DNA of 64,000 nt from the NCBI GenBank assembly GCA_020847735.1, contig JADLBL010000002.1, positions 1 to 64,000 of the forward strand, written 5' to 3'. A program made the translations under genes and the position numbers. Positions 39,065 to 48,357 of this stretch are shown here, one piece after another. Positions within the stretch are counted from its first letter, which is position 1. Every line of letters begins with the position of its first letter. The notes under the pieces were generated by a model. That model was given only the letters and a program-made list of their open reading frames with translations. It was not told where the DNA came from and made no database searches. This stretch comes from Candidatus Eisenbacteria bacterium (GTDB taxonomy: Bacteria > Eisenbacteria > RBG-16-71-46).

Positions 39065-41041
39065 ATGACGCCCCGAACCCAGCATCGCGCCTTCAAGGCC
39101 CTGTTCGCGCCGCTCGCCGCGGCGTGCCTGCTCCAGCTGTCGGCGGCCGGATGCCGCGACAGCGCGCCCGACGACCTCATCCAGCAGGAGCCGACCACCG
39201 ACGCGCTCGTGTTCGTCAAGACCACGGCCTCGGGCACGCTCAATCGCACCGAGGACGCCGGCAACCTGTTCAAACTCTCGCCCATCACTCCGGACGGCGT
39301 CGTCACTCCGGTCACCAACTTCACGGGCGCGAACGTGTGCGACCCGGCCGTATCGTTCGACGGCAAGAAGATCCTGTTCTCGATGCGCCCCTCGGGCGGA
39401 GGCGCGCACAACATCTACGAGATCGACGCCGACGGGACGAATCTGCGCCAGGTGACGAGCGGTGGCGGGGACGACTTCGATCCGCTCTACCTGCCGGACG
39501 GCCGCATCGCGTTCACCAGCACCCGGCCCGGCGAGATGGACGAGTACAACCACGCGCCTTCGGCCAGCCTGCACACCTGCAACATGGACGGCAGCGGCAT
39601 CGAGCGCATCAGCTTCAACCAGAGCGACGACTTCGATCCCGAGCTGCTCCCCGACGGACGGCTCGTGTACACGCGCTGGGAACACTTCGGGACCATGAAC
39701 CGGTTCCCCCTGTTCTTCACGAATCCCGACGGCACCGGCACGTTCCACTTCTTCGGCCCGCACGACCGGAACTTCTTCCACCCGGTCGTGGCGCCGGATG
39801 GCCGCATCATCTCGATCGAGTCCACGATGGTGAACGAGGACGAAGGCCCGCTGGCCGTCCTCAAGCCCGAGCAGGGGCCCGCCGACCCGACGACCGGCGC
39901 GCGTGCCCTGCACTGGGACGTCCTCACGCCGCAGGTCAACACCGACGGCGAGCCCTGGCCCTACGGTGCGTTCAAGTACCCGCGGCCGCTCGGCGGCAAC
40001 CGCTTCGTCGCGTCCTACACGCTTCCCGCGGCGACGCCCGAAGAGACGGACTACGCGCTCTACACGTTCACGCTCGCGCAGGCCGGCGCGGGCACCACGG
40101 CCGACCCCGCGACGTTCAGCGTCGCGGACCTGACGTTCCTCTACAACGACCCGAACACGAACGAGTTCGACGCCCAGTTGCTGGCGCCGCACGCCAAACC
40201 CCCGGTCATCGCGTCCACCGTGAACCGCATGGTGGACTACGGCGTGTTCCTCGCCCAGGACGTCTTCAACCGCGGCACCAACGACGGCCAGGAGCGCCCG
40301 CAGCGCGGTGTGGACCGCATTGACAGCATCGCGGTCATCGCGGCGCGGCCCACCCTCGTGGGCGAAATGAACGACTTCTCGGCGAACGAGTTCGAGAAGC
40401 GGGCGCTCATCGGCTTCGCGCCGGTGCAGTCCGATGGCTCGTTCAAGATCCGGGTGCCGGCGGACACGCCGATCAGCTTCGCCACGCTCGACAGCCTCGG
40501 CCGCGGTTTCGTCGTCAAGCGCACGCACCTCTACGTCCGCCCCGGCGAGACGTTCGATCGCTGCATCGGCTGCCACGAGGACCGGGTTCCGGGCGGGCCG
40601 TTCCCCACGAACCCCAACCCGATCGCGGGCATGCTCCCGGCGCACGACCTGAACATCCCGAAGTCGCAGTTCATGGTGATCAACTGGCAGAACGACATCG
40701 GACCCGTCGTGGCGGCCAAGTGCCAGAGCTGTCACACCCCTGTGATCAACGGGCCCGACACGACCCTGGCCGGCGGCCTCGATCTCACGACGGTCCCCGA
40801 CACGGTCCGCATGAACCGCATCTTCCCGCGCGCCTACGTGAACCTGTCGGGCGAAATGATGGACGGCCGCCGGCAGGAGACCGATCCCCCGTTCCCCCGC
40901 CGCTCGCGTCTCATTGACTACGTGCTCGGCGTGGGTTCGCGCAGCGGTTCGGGCGTGCACCCGACCGGCGCCGACTCGCTGACCGCGGTCGAGCGCCGCA
41001 AGTTCAACCTCTGGGTGCTTCTCGGCGCCCAGTACAAGTGA
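39065..41041 (+). CDS. Dihaem lipoprotein with TolB-like propeller, hydrazine synthase alpha-like
   Basis: The product is 658 residues; GGAGGT precedes the ATG at 39065 (an in-frame GTG at 39026 overlaps the previous stop). A lipobox precedes Cys30. Residues about 45-300 hold PD40/TolB-type blades (GKKILFSMRPSGGGAHNIYEIDADG). Two CXXCH haem sites follow: CIGCH at 500 and CQSCH at 553. The layout, propeller then C-terminal haems, recalls proteins annotated as hydrazine-synthase alpha-like in many non-anammox bacteria. It is probably an electron-carrying or oxidoreductase lipoprotein; the substrate is unknown. Confidence 0.8.
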   Translation: MTPRTQHRAFKALFAPLAAACLLQLSAAGCRDSAPDDLIQQEPTTDALVFVKTTASGTLNRTEDAGNLFKLSPITPDGVVTPVTNFTGANVCDPAVSFDGKKILFSMRPSGGGAHNIYEIDADGTNLRQVTSGGGDDFDPLYLPDGRIAFTSTRPGEMDEYNHAPSASLHTCNMDGSGIERISFNQSDDFDPELLPDGRLVYTRWEHFGTMNRFPLFFTNPDGTGTFHFFGPHDRNFFHPVVAPDGRIISIESTMVNEDEGPLAVLKPEQGPADPTTGARALHWDVLTPQVNTDGEPWPYGAFKYPRPLGGNRFVASYTLPAATPEETDYALYTFTLAQAGAGTTADPATFSVADLTFLYNDPNTNEFDAQLLAPHAKPPVIASTVNRMVDYGVFLAQDVFNRGTNDGQERPQRGVDRIDSIAVIAARPTLVGEMNDFSANEFEKRALIGFAPVQSDGSFKIRVPADTPISFATLDSLGRGFVVKRTHLYVRPGETFDRCIGCHEDRVPGGPFPTNPNPIAGMLPAHDLNIPKSQFMVINWQNDIGPVVAAKCQSCHTPVINGPDTTLAGGLDLTTVPDTVRMNRIFPRAYVNLSGEMMDGRRQETDPPFPRRSRLIDYVLGVGSRSGSGVHPTGADSLTAVERRKFNLWVLLGAQYK

Positions 41042-41652
41042 GCGAGTCCAGCATGAGCTTCCTTCTCACCCAGACCGTGCGTCGGGTGGCGTTCGCATCG
41101 GCGGTGGCGGCGATGGCCGCCGCCGGGCCGGTCGCGGGCGCGCCCCTGCCGGCGGCCGGCGCCGAGGCCCTCGGAGTCTCGAGTACGGTCGCCGAGACCG
41201 CCCTGGGCCGTCACTCGCTGCGCATGCTGGACGGTTCGAACACGTCGCTCTCGGCGATGCGCGGGCGCGTGGTGATCGTCAACTTCTGGGCGAGCTGGTG
41301 CTCGCCCTGCCGGCGCGAGCTGCCGAAGCTCGATGCGCTCCACCGCGAGTGGCGTTCGCAGGGCGCGTCGGTGCTCGCCGTCTCGATCGACGACGACGCC
41401 CGCAACGCCGGTCGCTTCGTCCGGAGCGGGCGGCTCTCCATGCCCATCGCCTGCGACGGCCCTCAGGGGCTGGCCCGTCAACTGAACCTTCGGCACGTGC
41501 CCGCGACGATCGTCCTGGACCGTGACGGCCGCATCGCCTGGAGCACCGGCCGCTCCGACGACGCCGAGCTGGCGAAGCTCACGTCCGTCGTGCGTCGCCT
41601 CGCGGGCGCCGCACCGGTGGCCGGCATCGAACCGAACGGAGGCGGACGATGA
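41038..41652 (+). CDS. TlpA-like thioredoxin-fold protein
   Basis: The product is 204 residues from a GTG overlapping the preceding stop (GTGA); ATG at 41053 is possible. The signal peptide ends near AGAPLPA. Thioredoxin fold with redox site WASWCSPC (Cys88, Cys91), then IDDDARNAGRFV and the cis-Pro in HVPATIVLD. It is a periplasmic thiol reductase, likely keeping Cys residues of the haem proteins or of DUF4266 (CACK) reduced. Coupled to the DUF4266 gene by ATGA. Confidence 0.9.
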   Translation: MSESSMSFLLTQTVRRVAFASAVAAMAAAGPVAGAPLPAAGAEALGVSSTVAETALGRHSLRMLDGSNTSLSAMRGRVVIVNFWASWCSPCRRELPKLDALHREWRSQGASVLAVSIDDDARNAGRFVRSGRLSMPIACDGPQGLARQLNLRHVPATIVLDRDGRIAWSTGRSDDAELAKLTSVVRRLAGAAPVAGIEPNGGGR

Positions 41653-41891
41653 GTTCGACGATGGAAAGGCGCGTCCTGCTGCTGATCCTCGCCCTGGCTG
41701 TCGCGGCCCCGATGCTCACGGGCTGCGCCGCGCATTCGGTCGCGGCCTACGAGCGCGAAAGACTCGCGGACCCCATCATGGCGTTCCAGGCGCGCGCCGC
41801 GAAGGACGCGCGCCGCGTGCGGGCGTTCGAGGCGCGCGAAGGCTCGACCGGCGGTGTCGGTGGCGAGGGCGGAGGCTGCGCGTGCAAGTGA
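41649..41891 (+). CDS. DUF4266 lipoprotein
   Basis: The product is 80 residues. Lipobox MLTGC precedes mature Cys26. The mature part has ERERLADPIMAFQ, REGSTGGVGGEGG and a C-terminal GGCACK, the whole DUF4266 pattern. The end with two Cys invites metal or redox chemistry, or disulphide exchange with the TlpA protein encoded just upstream. DUF4266 is usually found next to DUF3570, as here. Confidence 0.9.
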   Translation: MSSTMERRVLLLILALAVAAPMLTGCAAHSVAAYERERLADPIMAFQARAAKDARRVRAFEAREGSTGGVGGEGGGCACK

Positions 41892-43021
41892 CGCGCGGCA
41901 CGGGGCTCGGGTTCGCGGCGATCGCGCTCGGCGCGTTGGCGGCTTCCCCCGCCGGCGCGCAGGTCGCAGTCGCGAGCACCGCGAACGGGCTGTTCCGGAC
42001 GTTCGTGGACTCGAAGCACGTGCTGGTTCGCTCGTTCGTCGAGGATTTCACCGTGCCGCTTCGCGGCGACGGCAACGTGACGCTGCATTGGAACCACGAG
42101 CGGGTGCTCATCCCCGGCGTCGCGGCTCCCGCCGGGAGCGAGGAGGCGATTGACGCGATCACGACCGCGAGCCGGCCCATCGAGGGCAACGCGTTCCAGG
42201 ACTTCATCAAGGTCCGCAACGAGCTCGAGGGGCAGGTCAGTCGCGGTGGCGCTTCGCTGGGCTACTACCATTCGATCGAGAGCGACTACCTGGGGCACCA
42301 GGTGTCGGCCTCCTACAACCGCGACGTGCGCGACGACCAGATCAACATCTCGGTCGGGACCAGCTTCGGCTGGGACGACATCAAACCGCTCGTGGACCAG
42401 CGCGGCAGCACCGCGCCCGACCACAAGAACACGCTGCACGTGAATGCCGTCGCCACCCGCGTCCTTTCGCCGGTGTCCGTCGTGCGCCTGGGCGTCGAGG
42501 TCAATCGCGTCACCGGCCTGCAGCACAACCCCTACCGCATGGTGTATGCCGGCGGCACCACGATGCCCGAGCGGCACCCGGAGTCGCGACTGCGGCGCGA
42601 TGCCTTCCTGAAGTTGCACCACTACCTCGCGAACCGCTCGAGCCTCAAGTTCGACTACCGCCTCTACGACGACGATTGGGGCGTGCTCTCGCACGAGGTC
42701 GCGGGCGGTCTGTCGCAGTACATCACGCGCGGCCTGTACGCGCAGTACGAGTACCGCTGGTACACGCAGTCGAGCGCCGACTTCTGGCGCCCCGAGTACG
42801 CCACCACGCAGGGCGTGGACGGCTACGTCACGGGTGACTACCGGATGAGCCCGCTGTCGTCCCACCTGTTCGGCTTCAACCTGAACGCCGATCTCGGCGT
42901 GCTCGCGCCCGATTCACCGAAGTTTCGACGGTTCTCGGTCTCGCTCGACTACGAGCGCTACTTCAACAGCAACAACTATTCAGCGGACATCCTGGAGACG
43001 GGACTGGAGTTCCGGTTCTAG
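41882..43021 (+). CDS. DUF3570 outer-membrane protein
   Basis: The product is 379 residues from GTG 41882 (GGAGG six bases upstream); GTG 41888 would overlap the DUF4266 stop. Signal peptide ends AGAQ. The sequence YYHSIESDYLGHQVSASYNRDVRDDQINISVG and the C-terminal GLEFRF with terminal Phe indicate a large outer-membrane barrel (about 16 strands). DUF3570 has no known activity; context suggests an outer-membrane partner for DUF4266 and flavin/haem proteins. Confidence 0.88.
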   Translation: MQVTRGTGLGFAAIALGALAASPAGAQVAVASTANGLFRTFVDSKHVLVRSFVEDFTVPLRGDGNVTLHWNHERVLIPGVAAPAGSEEAIDAITTASRPIEGNAFQDFIKVRNELEGQVSRGGASLGYYHSIESDYLGHQVSASYNRDVRDDQINISVGTSFGWDDIKPLVDQRGSTAPDHKNTLHVNAVATRVLSPVSVVRLGVEVNRVTGLQHNPYRMVYAGGTTMPERHPESRLRRDAFLKLHHYLANRSSLKFDYRLYDDDWGVLSHEVAGGLSQYITRGLYAQYEYRWYTQSSADFWRPEYATTQGVDGYVTGDYRMSPLSSHLFGFNLNADLGVLAPDSPKFRRFSVSLDYERYFNSNNYSADILETGLEFRF

Positions 43022-43063
43022 GTGCATTCCAGGTGATGGAGTGGCCGGAGAGAGGAGCCTGAC

Positions 43064-44710
43064 GTGCGACGAGTCATTGTGCTGAGTCTCGGACTGTCCC
43101 TGGTCGCGGCGACCGCGCCGCAGGCGGGCACGTTCGAGCGCGCCCGCATCGTTCCCGACCTGGGTCTCGATGCCATCACCCGCGGTGTCACCCGCCAGCA
43201 GGTGGGGCGGGAGCTGTTCTCGGACCCGTGGGCCACGGCGACGATCGGACACGTGGACCTGTACGACGTCTTCCCCTACGTCGAGTCCCGTACGTTCCAG
43301 ATCGTCTCGGATCCGCGCTGGAACCGGCTCGTGATCGGCGAGGCTGGGCGGGCGCTGCGCGCCTACGACGGCGCCGGAACCCCGCTCGGCCGCCTCTCGG
43401 AGCCGCGCGGTCTGGCGGTGGACGAGAACGATCGCGTGTACGTGGCCGACGCGGGCAACGACCGGATCGTCGTCCTGCAGGCCAGCACCACGTACGGCGA
43501 GGTGACGCTCGAACCGCTCTACGAGATTCGCGGTCTTTCCCGGCCGTTCGACGTCGCCTGGTCGGACGGCGGCACGCCGTTCACCCCCGGTGACGACGCC
43601 CTCTACGTCGCCGACACGGGCCGCAATCGCGTCGCCGCATTCGCGCTCGGCGCCGGCTCGGCCCGCGAGGTCGCCGCCATCGGCGATCTCGGCAGCGGTC
43701 CTGGCCGCTTCGCCGGACCGATGGCGATTCGCGCCGGCCGCGAGGACGGCCGCAACACCCACGACGTGTTCGTCGCCGACGCGCACAACGGCCGGCTCGT
43801 GCGCCTTCTGCACGACGCCTCGGGGCTGCACTGGGCGTCCGAGACGAAGGTGGACGCCGACGTCGTCACCTCGCTGGACACCGATCAGTGGGGCAACCTC
43901 TACGCGGCGGCGCCCAACCGCGGAGTCGTGCGCAAGTACGCGCCCGACCTCTCGCCGGTCGCCGAGCTGCGCGGCGACCTGGTGCGCCCGCGCAACTTCC
44001 ACGTGCCGTTCTTCACGGTCCGCGACCACCGGACCGGTACGGTCACCCGCGAAGGCCGTGCGAACGGCCTGACCGTCGAGGAATGGACCGACGCGAGCGG
44101 CGTGCGCCTGTGGAACCTCGGCCTCGAGGTGCCGGAGCTGGCCGTCGCCGGCGCCGACCAGCCCGAAGCGCGTTTCACGCTCACCGATCGCGCCAGCGTC
44201 GTCGTCGAGCTGCTCGACGCCACCGGCGGTGCGCCGCTCGTTTCGCGTTCCGCGGGCACGCTCGAAGCCGGCGCGCACACGCTGGCCCTGACCGAGGCGG
44301 ATCGCGCCGCGGTCGCGGGTCGCGGCGACCTGCGCCTGCGGCTGGTCGCGACCTCCATGTACGCCGGCGGTCCCTCCGCCCAGGCCGAGACGGGCTTTCG
44401 CTGGAACAGCTCGGGCGCTCTCGCGCCTCCGGCCTTCGCCATGATGCTCGGCAGCTCGCCGAACCCCGCCGCCCGCTCGGCCCGCATCGCCTTCGCGTTG
44501 CCCGCCGGGTCCGGCGCCGCCTCGCTGCGCGTCTACGACTCGATGGGCCGCGCCGTTCGCTCGCTCGGCTCGTCGTTCGCCTCCGGCCGCAACGAGGTGA
44601 CCTGGGACCTGCGCTCCGACCGGGGTGGTCGTGTGGCGCCCGGCGTCTATTTCGCCCGCCTGACGACCGACGGCCGCGAGCTGTCGCAGCGGCTGGTGGT
44701 GATTCCGTGA
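43064..44710 (+). CDS. Secreted NHL-repeat beta-propeller protein with FlgD-like C-terminal domain
   Basis: The product is 548 residues from a GTG with AGAGGAG upstream. After a signal peptide, NHL-type blades run to about residue 310 (PRGLAVDENDRVYVADAGNDRIVVLQ, DALYVADTGRNRVAAF, HDVFVADAHNGRLVRL). The C-terminus (GSSPNPAARSARIAFAL to PGVYFARLTTDG) is a FlgD-like Ig domain, presumably a secretion or anchoring tail. The GTGA overlap couples it to the next lipoprotein gene. Confidence 0.85.
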   Translation: MRRVIVLSLGLSLVAATAPQAGTFERARIVPDLGLDAITRGVTRQQVGRELFSDPWATATIGHVDLYDVFPYVESRTFQIVSDPRWNRLVIGEAGRALRAYDGAGTPLGRLSEPRGLAVDENDRVYVADAGNDRIVVLQASTTYGEVTLEPLYEIRGLSRPFDVAWSDGGTPFTPGDDALYVADTGRNRVAAFALGAGSAREVAAIGDLGSGPGRFAGPMAIRAGREDGRNTHDVFVADAHNGRLVRLLHDASGLHWASETKVDADVVTSLDTDQWGNLYAAAPNRGVVRKYAPDLSPVAELRGDLVRPRNFHVPFFTVRDHRTGTVTREGRANGLTVEEWTDASGVRLWNLGLEVPELAVAGADQPEARFTLTDRASVVVELLDATGGAPLVSRSAGTLEAGAHTLALTEADRAAVAGRGDLRLRLVATSMYAGGPSAQAETGFRWNSSGALAPPAFAMMLGSSPNPAARSARIAFALPAGSGAASLRVYDSMGRAVRSLGSSFASGRNEVTWDLRSDRGGRVAPGVYFARLTTDGRELSQRLVVIP

Positions 44711-45342
44711 CGCAACCCCACCGGGCATGGGCGACGCGGGCGCGGCGGGCTTCCCGTCGCGCCGCGGCCCTGCTGGCGCTGGCCGCCTGCACGGCGAGCC
44801 TCGCCGGCTGCCTGGGCGCGCCCAAGATCGAGGATCGGTGGACTCGCATCGATCTCGCTTCGGCCAACCACGCGCCCGGGCAGAGCGTGCCTCCCGGCGT
44901 GCGCGACTCGGTGATGCTGGTCGCCCGCATCACCTACCGCGCGATCGTCACCGGGTACGCGGTGGCCGAGCTGCGGGCGAGCGGTTCGGTCGCCAACGGC
45001 GACGTGACGCTCTCGCCCGACGCCTCGCGCGAACCGATGGCTTACGACATTGACCGCATCCTCGCCAACTCGGTGTCGGTGGGGCGCACCGTGCACCCGA
45101 TCACCGGCTGGGACCACCTGGTCCAGACGCTGCCCATGTCCTTCGCCGCGGTCCCGCCGGCTTCGGTGGACACCACGGGCGCCACCTCGGGACTGTTCCT
45201 GCTCTGCTATTTGGGCAGCGGCGAGGAGATCGAGCTGCGCGACGGCTCCGACTCGATCGCGATCACCCCCTTCCCGGCCGCGCAATACCAGATCCTGCCC
45301 GTCGGCCTGAAGCTCACGCTCGGAACGGCGCCCACGCCGTGA
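44707..45342 (+). CDS. Lipoprotein of unknown function
   Basis: The product is 211 residues. A basic N-region and hydrophobic stretch end in lipobox SLAGC (Cys about 35). The mature part is beta-rich with no recognised family. VDTTGATS at 154-161 resembles, without fully matching, the ApbE flavinylation consensus (D-x-x-S/T-G-A-T), because the Asp is one residue too close. Overlaps both neighbours by four bases. Confidence 0.7.
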   Translation: MTQPHRAWATRARRASRRAAALLALAACTASLAGCLGAPKIEDRWTRIDLASANHAPGQSVPPGVRDSVMLVARITYRAIVTGYAVAELRASGSVANGDVTLSPDASREPMAYDIDRILANSVSVGRTVHPITGWDHLVQTLPMSFAAVPPASVDTTGATSGLFLLCYLGSGEEIELRDGSDSIAITPFPAAQYQILPVGLKLTLGTAPTP

Positions 45343-45989
45343 CGAACGCGACCCTGCGAATCGGCGCGCCGCTGCTGGCGCTGACCTGCCTGACCGCTCC
45401 CGCGCTGGCGATGGCCGCGCGACCGCTGTGGTTCGTGGGCGTCACGGGCGGCACGGCCCGATTCGACTCGCATCTCGCCGACTACCAATGGAACCTCGCG
45501 CCGCGCCCGGCATTCGGCGCGCAGGTCGGCGCCACCGTGGGCCGTTTCGGACTCGCCCTGCGCGGCTGGTCGGCACTGGCGGCGCAGCATGTGGACGCCT
45601 CCGCCTCGGTTCCCGACCCGGCGGTGCGCGTCACGACCTTCGATCTGGCCGGCGAGGCCACGCTCGCGCGCGGACTCGGGGCCGAGTTGCTGGCCCGCGG
45701 CAGCGCCGGCCGCGCCTCGCTCAGCTATTCGCCGGACCGGGTCACGCTCGACGCCGGCGGTGGCACGACGACCGTGGACCTCGCGCCGGTGCACGCCTTC
45801 ACCTGGGGCGCCGGCGCCGCGTTGAGGCGCCCGATCGCCCCCCGATGGATGGCCGCGCTGGCGGTCGAACGCACCGCCCTGTCCTTCGAAACCGCGCATC
45901 GCTCCGGCTCCGGAGTGACGTACGCGCGGGAGACCTTCGGCAATTGGAATGGCCGGCTCGAGCTGGCCCGCTACTTCGGCGAGCGATGA
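45339..45989 (+). CDS. Outer-membrane beta-barrel protein
   Basis: The product is 216 residues from a GTG (GTGA overlap). A signal peptide precedes amphipathic strands ending in NGRLELARYF, the pattern of an eight-stranded barrel. No family is evident. Probably an outer-membrane partner of the neighbouring lipoprotein. Confidence 0.7.
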   Translation: MTNATLRIGAPLLALTCLTAPALAMAARPLWFVGVTGGTARFDSHLADYQWNLAPRPAFGAQVGATVGRFGLALRGWSALAAQHVDASASVPDPAVRVTTFDLAGEATLARGLGAELLARGSAGRASLSYSPDRVTLDAGGGTTTVDLAPVHAFTWGAGAALRRPIAPRWMAALAVERTALSFETAHRSGSGVTYARETFGNWNGRLELARYFGER

Positions 45990-46003
45990 AAGGAAGGACC
46001 CGC

Positions 46004-46975
46004 ATGAAGGCGCAGGGATCGCAGCCACACCGCTCCCGACCCGCAGTTCCGTTCGCCCGCACGGCGCGGGCGACGTGGTCGCTGCTGGCGCTGCTCGCGC
46101 TGCCGGCGCTCGCCCTGCCCGCACGGGCGCAGGACGAATCCGCGGCCGACAGTCTCGCGGCCCCGGTCGTCGTCGGTGAGTCCACCGACACGGCGCCGCT
46201 CGGCGACAGCACGCTCGCGGCACCCGCGGCTCCGGTCATGAACCCGCAGCTCAAGGTCGGATCGAAGCGCGTGCGCCTGACCGGCGCCGCGCGCAATGTC
46301 GTGCGCTCGGGCCCCGGCGACACCTACGCGGTCGTCGGCGTCTTCAAGGCGAAGACCGAGTTTCCGGTGTTCGCCAAGAGCGGCGACTGGTACGGCGTCA
46401 AGCTGTCCGACACCGAGACGGGCTGGGTGCATCGCTCGCTGTGCAAGGAACTCGACGACGTGTCGGGCCTCGAGTTCAAGCCGAACCCGCGACTCTACTC
46501 GCGCACGGGAGCGTTCCTGATCGAGGGCTACACGGGCGGCTACGCGTTCGATCAGAAGTCGAACTCCCTCGTCGCCGGCGGCCGGCTCGGCTACTACGTC
46601 TTCGACCGCCTGACGGTCGAGGGCGGCCTGTCGTGGACGCACGTGCGCCGCCCCGCCGAGATCGTGGAGTCGCTCTTCGGCCTGTCGCTCGAGGCCGAGG
46701 ACTTCCACATGATGTTCTACCACTTCATGGCGACGTACGAACTGCTGCCGGGCCGGCAGATGGTGCCGTACGTCAGCGTCGGCGCCGGCTCCAGCATCAT
46801 GAAGGGCGAGTCCGAGCCCAGCCTGAACCTCGGCGCCGGAACGACGATGTACCTCTCGCGCCGCACCGCGGTGCGCTGGGAAGTGCGGGACTACCGCATG
46901 AAGACGGGCGCCGCCAACGCGCGCCAGACCCACCACAACGTCGAACTCACGATCGGCACTCTTTACCTCTTCTAG
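46004..46975 (+). CDS. Outer-membrane barrel protein with N-terminal bacterial SH3 domain
   Basis: The product is 323 residues from the ATG at 46004, which has AAGGAAGG in good position; an earlier ATG at 45986 overlaps the previous stop. After the signal peptide (ends PARAQ) a bacterial SH3 domain lies at about 80-145 (ARNVVRSGPGDTYAVVGVF...GWVHRSLC). Residues 160-323 form an outer-membrane barrel ending NVELTIGTLYLF. SH3b domains bind peptidoglycan peptides, so the protein may bridge wall and outer membrane. Confidence 0.78.
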   Translation: MKAQGSQPHRSRPAVPFARTARATWSLLALLALPALALPARAQDESAADSLAAPVVVGESTDTAPLGDSTLAAPAAPVMNPQLKVGSKRVRLTGAARNVVRSGPGDTYAVVGVFKAKTEFPVFAKSGDWYGVKLSDTETGWVHRSLCKELDDVSGLEFKPNPRLYSRTGAFLIEGYTGGYAFDQKSNSLVAGGRLGYYVFDRLTVEGGLSWTHVRRPAEIVESLFGLSLEAEDFHMMFYHFMATYELLPGRQMVPYVSVGAGSSIMKGESEPSLNLGAGTTMYLSRRTAVRWEVRDYRMKTGAANARQTHHNVELTIGTLYLF

Positions 46976-46984
46976 GAGCGCGTC

Positions 46985-47548
46985 ATGAAGAATGGACTCC
47001 TCCGCCCCCTCGGGGCCGCGCTGCTGGTCGCGGCGTGCCTCGCGGCCCCCGCGGGCGCCAAGGCGCCGCCGCCCATCGCGGCGCGAGCCGGCCTCGAGCT
47101 GGCCCGCGCCGCCGCCACCGCCTGGGCGGCCGACTCCCGACTGGTCTACGTCGAGAACGACGAGGACGTGGACGCCGACGGCGGCGCCGCGCGCTGGGGC
47201 TACCTGTTCGTCTCCCCCGCGACCGGACGCGCACGCGCATGGTCCGTTCGCGACGGCCGCATCGCCGCGGCCGAGAACGTCGAGATGGCGTTCGAGGCCC
47301 CGCCGCTGCCCGAAGGCTGGATCGACAGCGGCGCCGCGCTGGCGGCGGCCGACCGCGAGGCGGGCCGCGCGTTCCGCAAGGGAGCGCAGGGCCACCTGAG
47401 CACGATGCTGTTGATGCGCGGGGCGTTCGACGAATCGGATCCCGACCGCACGACCTGGACGCTCGTCTACACGGCCCCGGGCGCGCCGTCGCTGTGGGTC
47501 GTCGTGGACGCGGCCGAAGGCAAGGTCCGCCGGACCTGGAGGGGCTGA
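46985..47548 (+). CDS. Secreted PepSY-like protein
   Basis: The product is 187 residues with signal peptide ending AGAKA. Two lobes of similar pattern follow: AATAWAADSRLVYVENDEDVD...GRARAWSVRDGRI, and FRKGAQGHLSTMLL...LWVVVDAAEGKVRRTWRG. This resembles PepSY-type domains, but the match is weak. It sits nine bases after the SH3-barrel gene and six before the next. Confidence 0.6.
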   Translation: MKNGLLRPLGAALLVAACLAAPAGAKAPPPIAARAGLELARAAATAWAADSRLVYVENDEDVDADGGAARWGYLFVSPATGRARAWSVRDGRIAAAENVEMAFEAPPLPEGWIDSGAALAAADREAGRAFRKGAQGHLSTMLLMRGAFDESDPDRTTWTLVYTAPGAPSLWVVVDAAEGKVRRTWRG

Positions 47549-47553
47549 CCGTC

Positions 47554-48357
47554 ATGCGCCCGAAACTGCTCCTTCCGACCCTGTGGTTCGTCGCCATCGG
47601 CGCGGCCACCTCGCTCGCGGGCGTGACTCCCGGCGAAACGCCGACCGAGGTGCGCGTCCAGCGCGTCAAGCCCGACCGGCCGAAGCTGCCGACGCTGCGT
47701 TTCCTCGGCGCCAACCGCGACTACCTGCGCGCCGAGCTGGACCGCCTGCGCGCGAAGACCGTGAGCGTGAGCGGCGAGGCCGCGGCGATCGACCCGCGCT
47801 TCCTGCGCTACGGCGAGATGGTCGCGGCGGCGCGGGCCGCCGGCGACTCCGCGGCCGCCGCGGACTCGGCCCGCTCGGGACGTGAGTTGTTCGCGAGCGT
47901 CACCGAGCTGGGCGGGCTCGAGGGCGAGCTGGACCAGCTCGACCGCGCGCTCGCGCGCCAGCGCGAGCGGCTCGGCGTGCTGCAGGCGGATTTCGCCGGC
48001 ACGCAGCGCACCGCGCTGGCCGTCGTCCTGAGCGGCTGGCCCGGCGACGACGCGCCGCGGGCGCTGGTGATTTCGCTCGAGGATGGCACCCGCGAAACCG
48101 TGAACCTTTCGCCCGAGCAGTGCGACGCGCTGCGTACGGGCGGGGCCGTGCAGGTGCTCCACCGCCTGCTCGAGCCACGCGAGCAGGTCTTCGAGTTCGC
48201 CTTCGGCGGCGGCGCGCCCGGCTGGCTCGAGCTGGACCCGGCGCGCGACCGGCTGAACCTGCTGCGCCTGGACATCTCCCACCTGGCCGCGGACGACTCC
48301 TCGAGCGTCGCGGCCACCGCCTGGGTGCTGGACGACCGGACCGCCCTCGCCCGGTGA
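47554..48357 (+). CDS. Secreted coiled-coil protein of unknown function
   Basis: The product is 267 residues with an N-terminal signal peptide. An Ala/Arg/Glu-rich helical part (about 50-155) looks like a coiled coil (ELGGLEGELDQLDRALARQRERLGVLQ). The rest is a beta-type domain. No family recognised. Its stop overlaps the start of the TPR giant (GTGA), suggesting they work together. Confidence 0.65.
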   Translation: MRPKLLLPTLWFVAIGAATSLAGVTPGETPTEVRVQRVKPDRPKLPTLRFLGANRDYLRAELDRLRAKTVSVSGEAAAIDPRFLRYGEMVAAARAAGDSAAAADSARSGRELFASVTELGGLEGELDQLDRALARQRERLGVLQADFAGTQRTALAVVLSGWPGDDAPRALVISLEDGTRETVNLSPEQCDALRTGGAVQVLHRLLEPREQVFEFAFGGGAPGWLELDPARDRLNLLRLDISHLAADDSSSVAATAWVLDDRTALAR

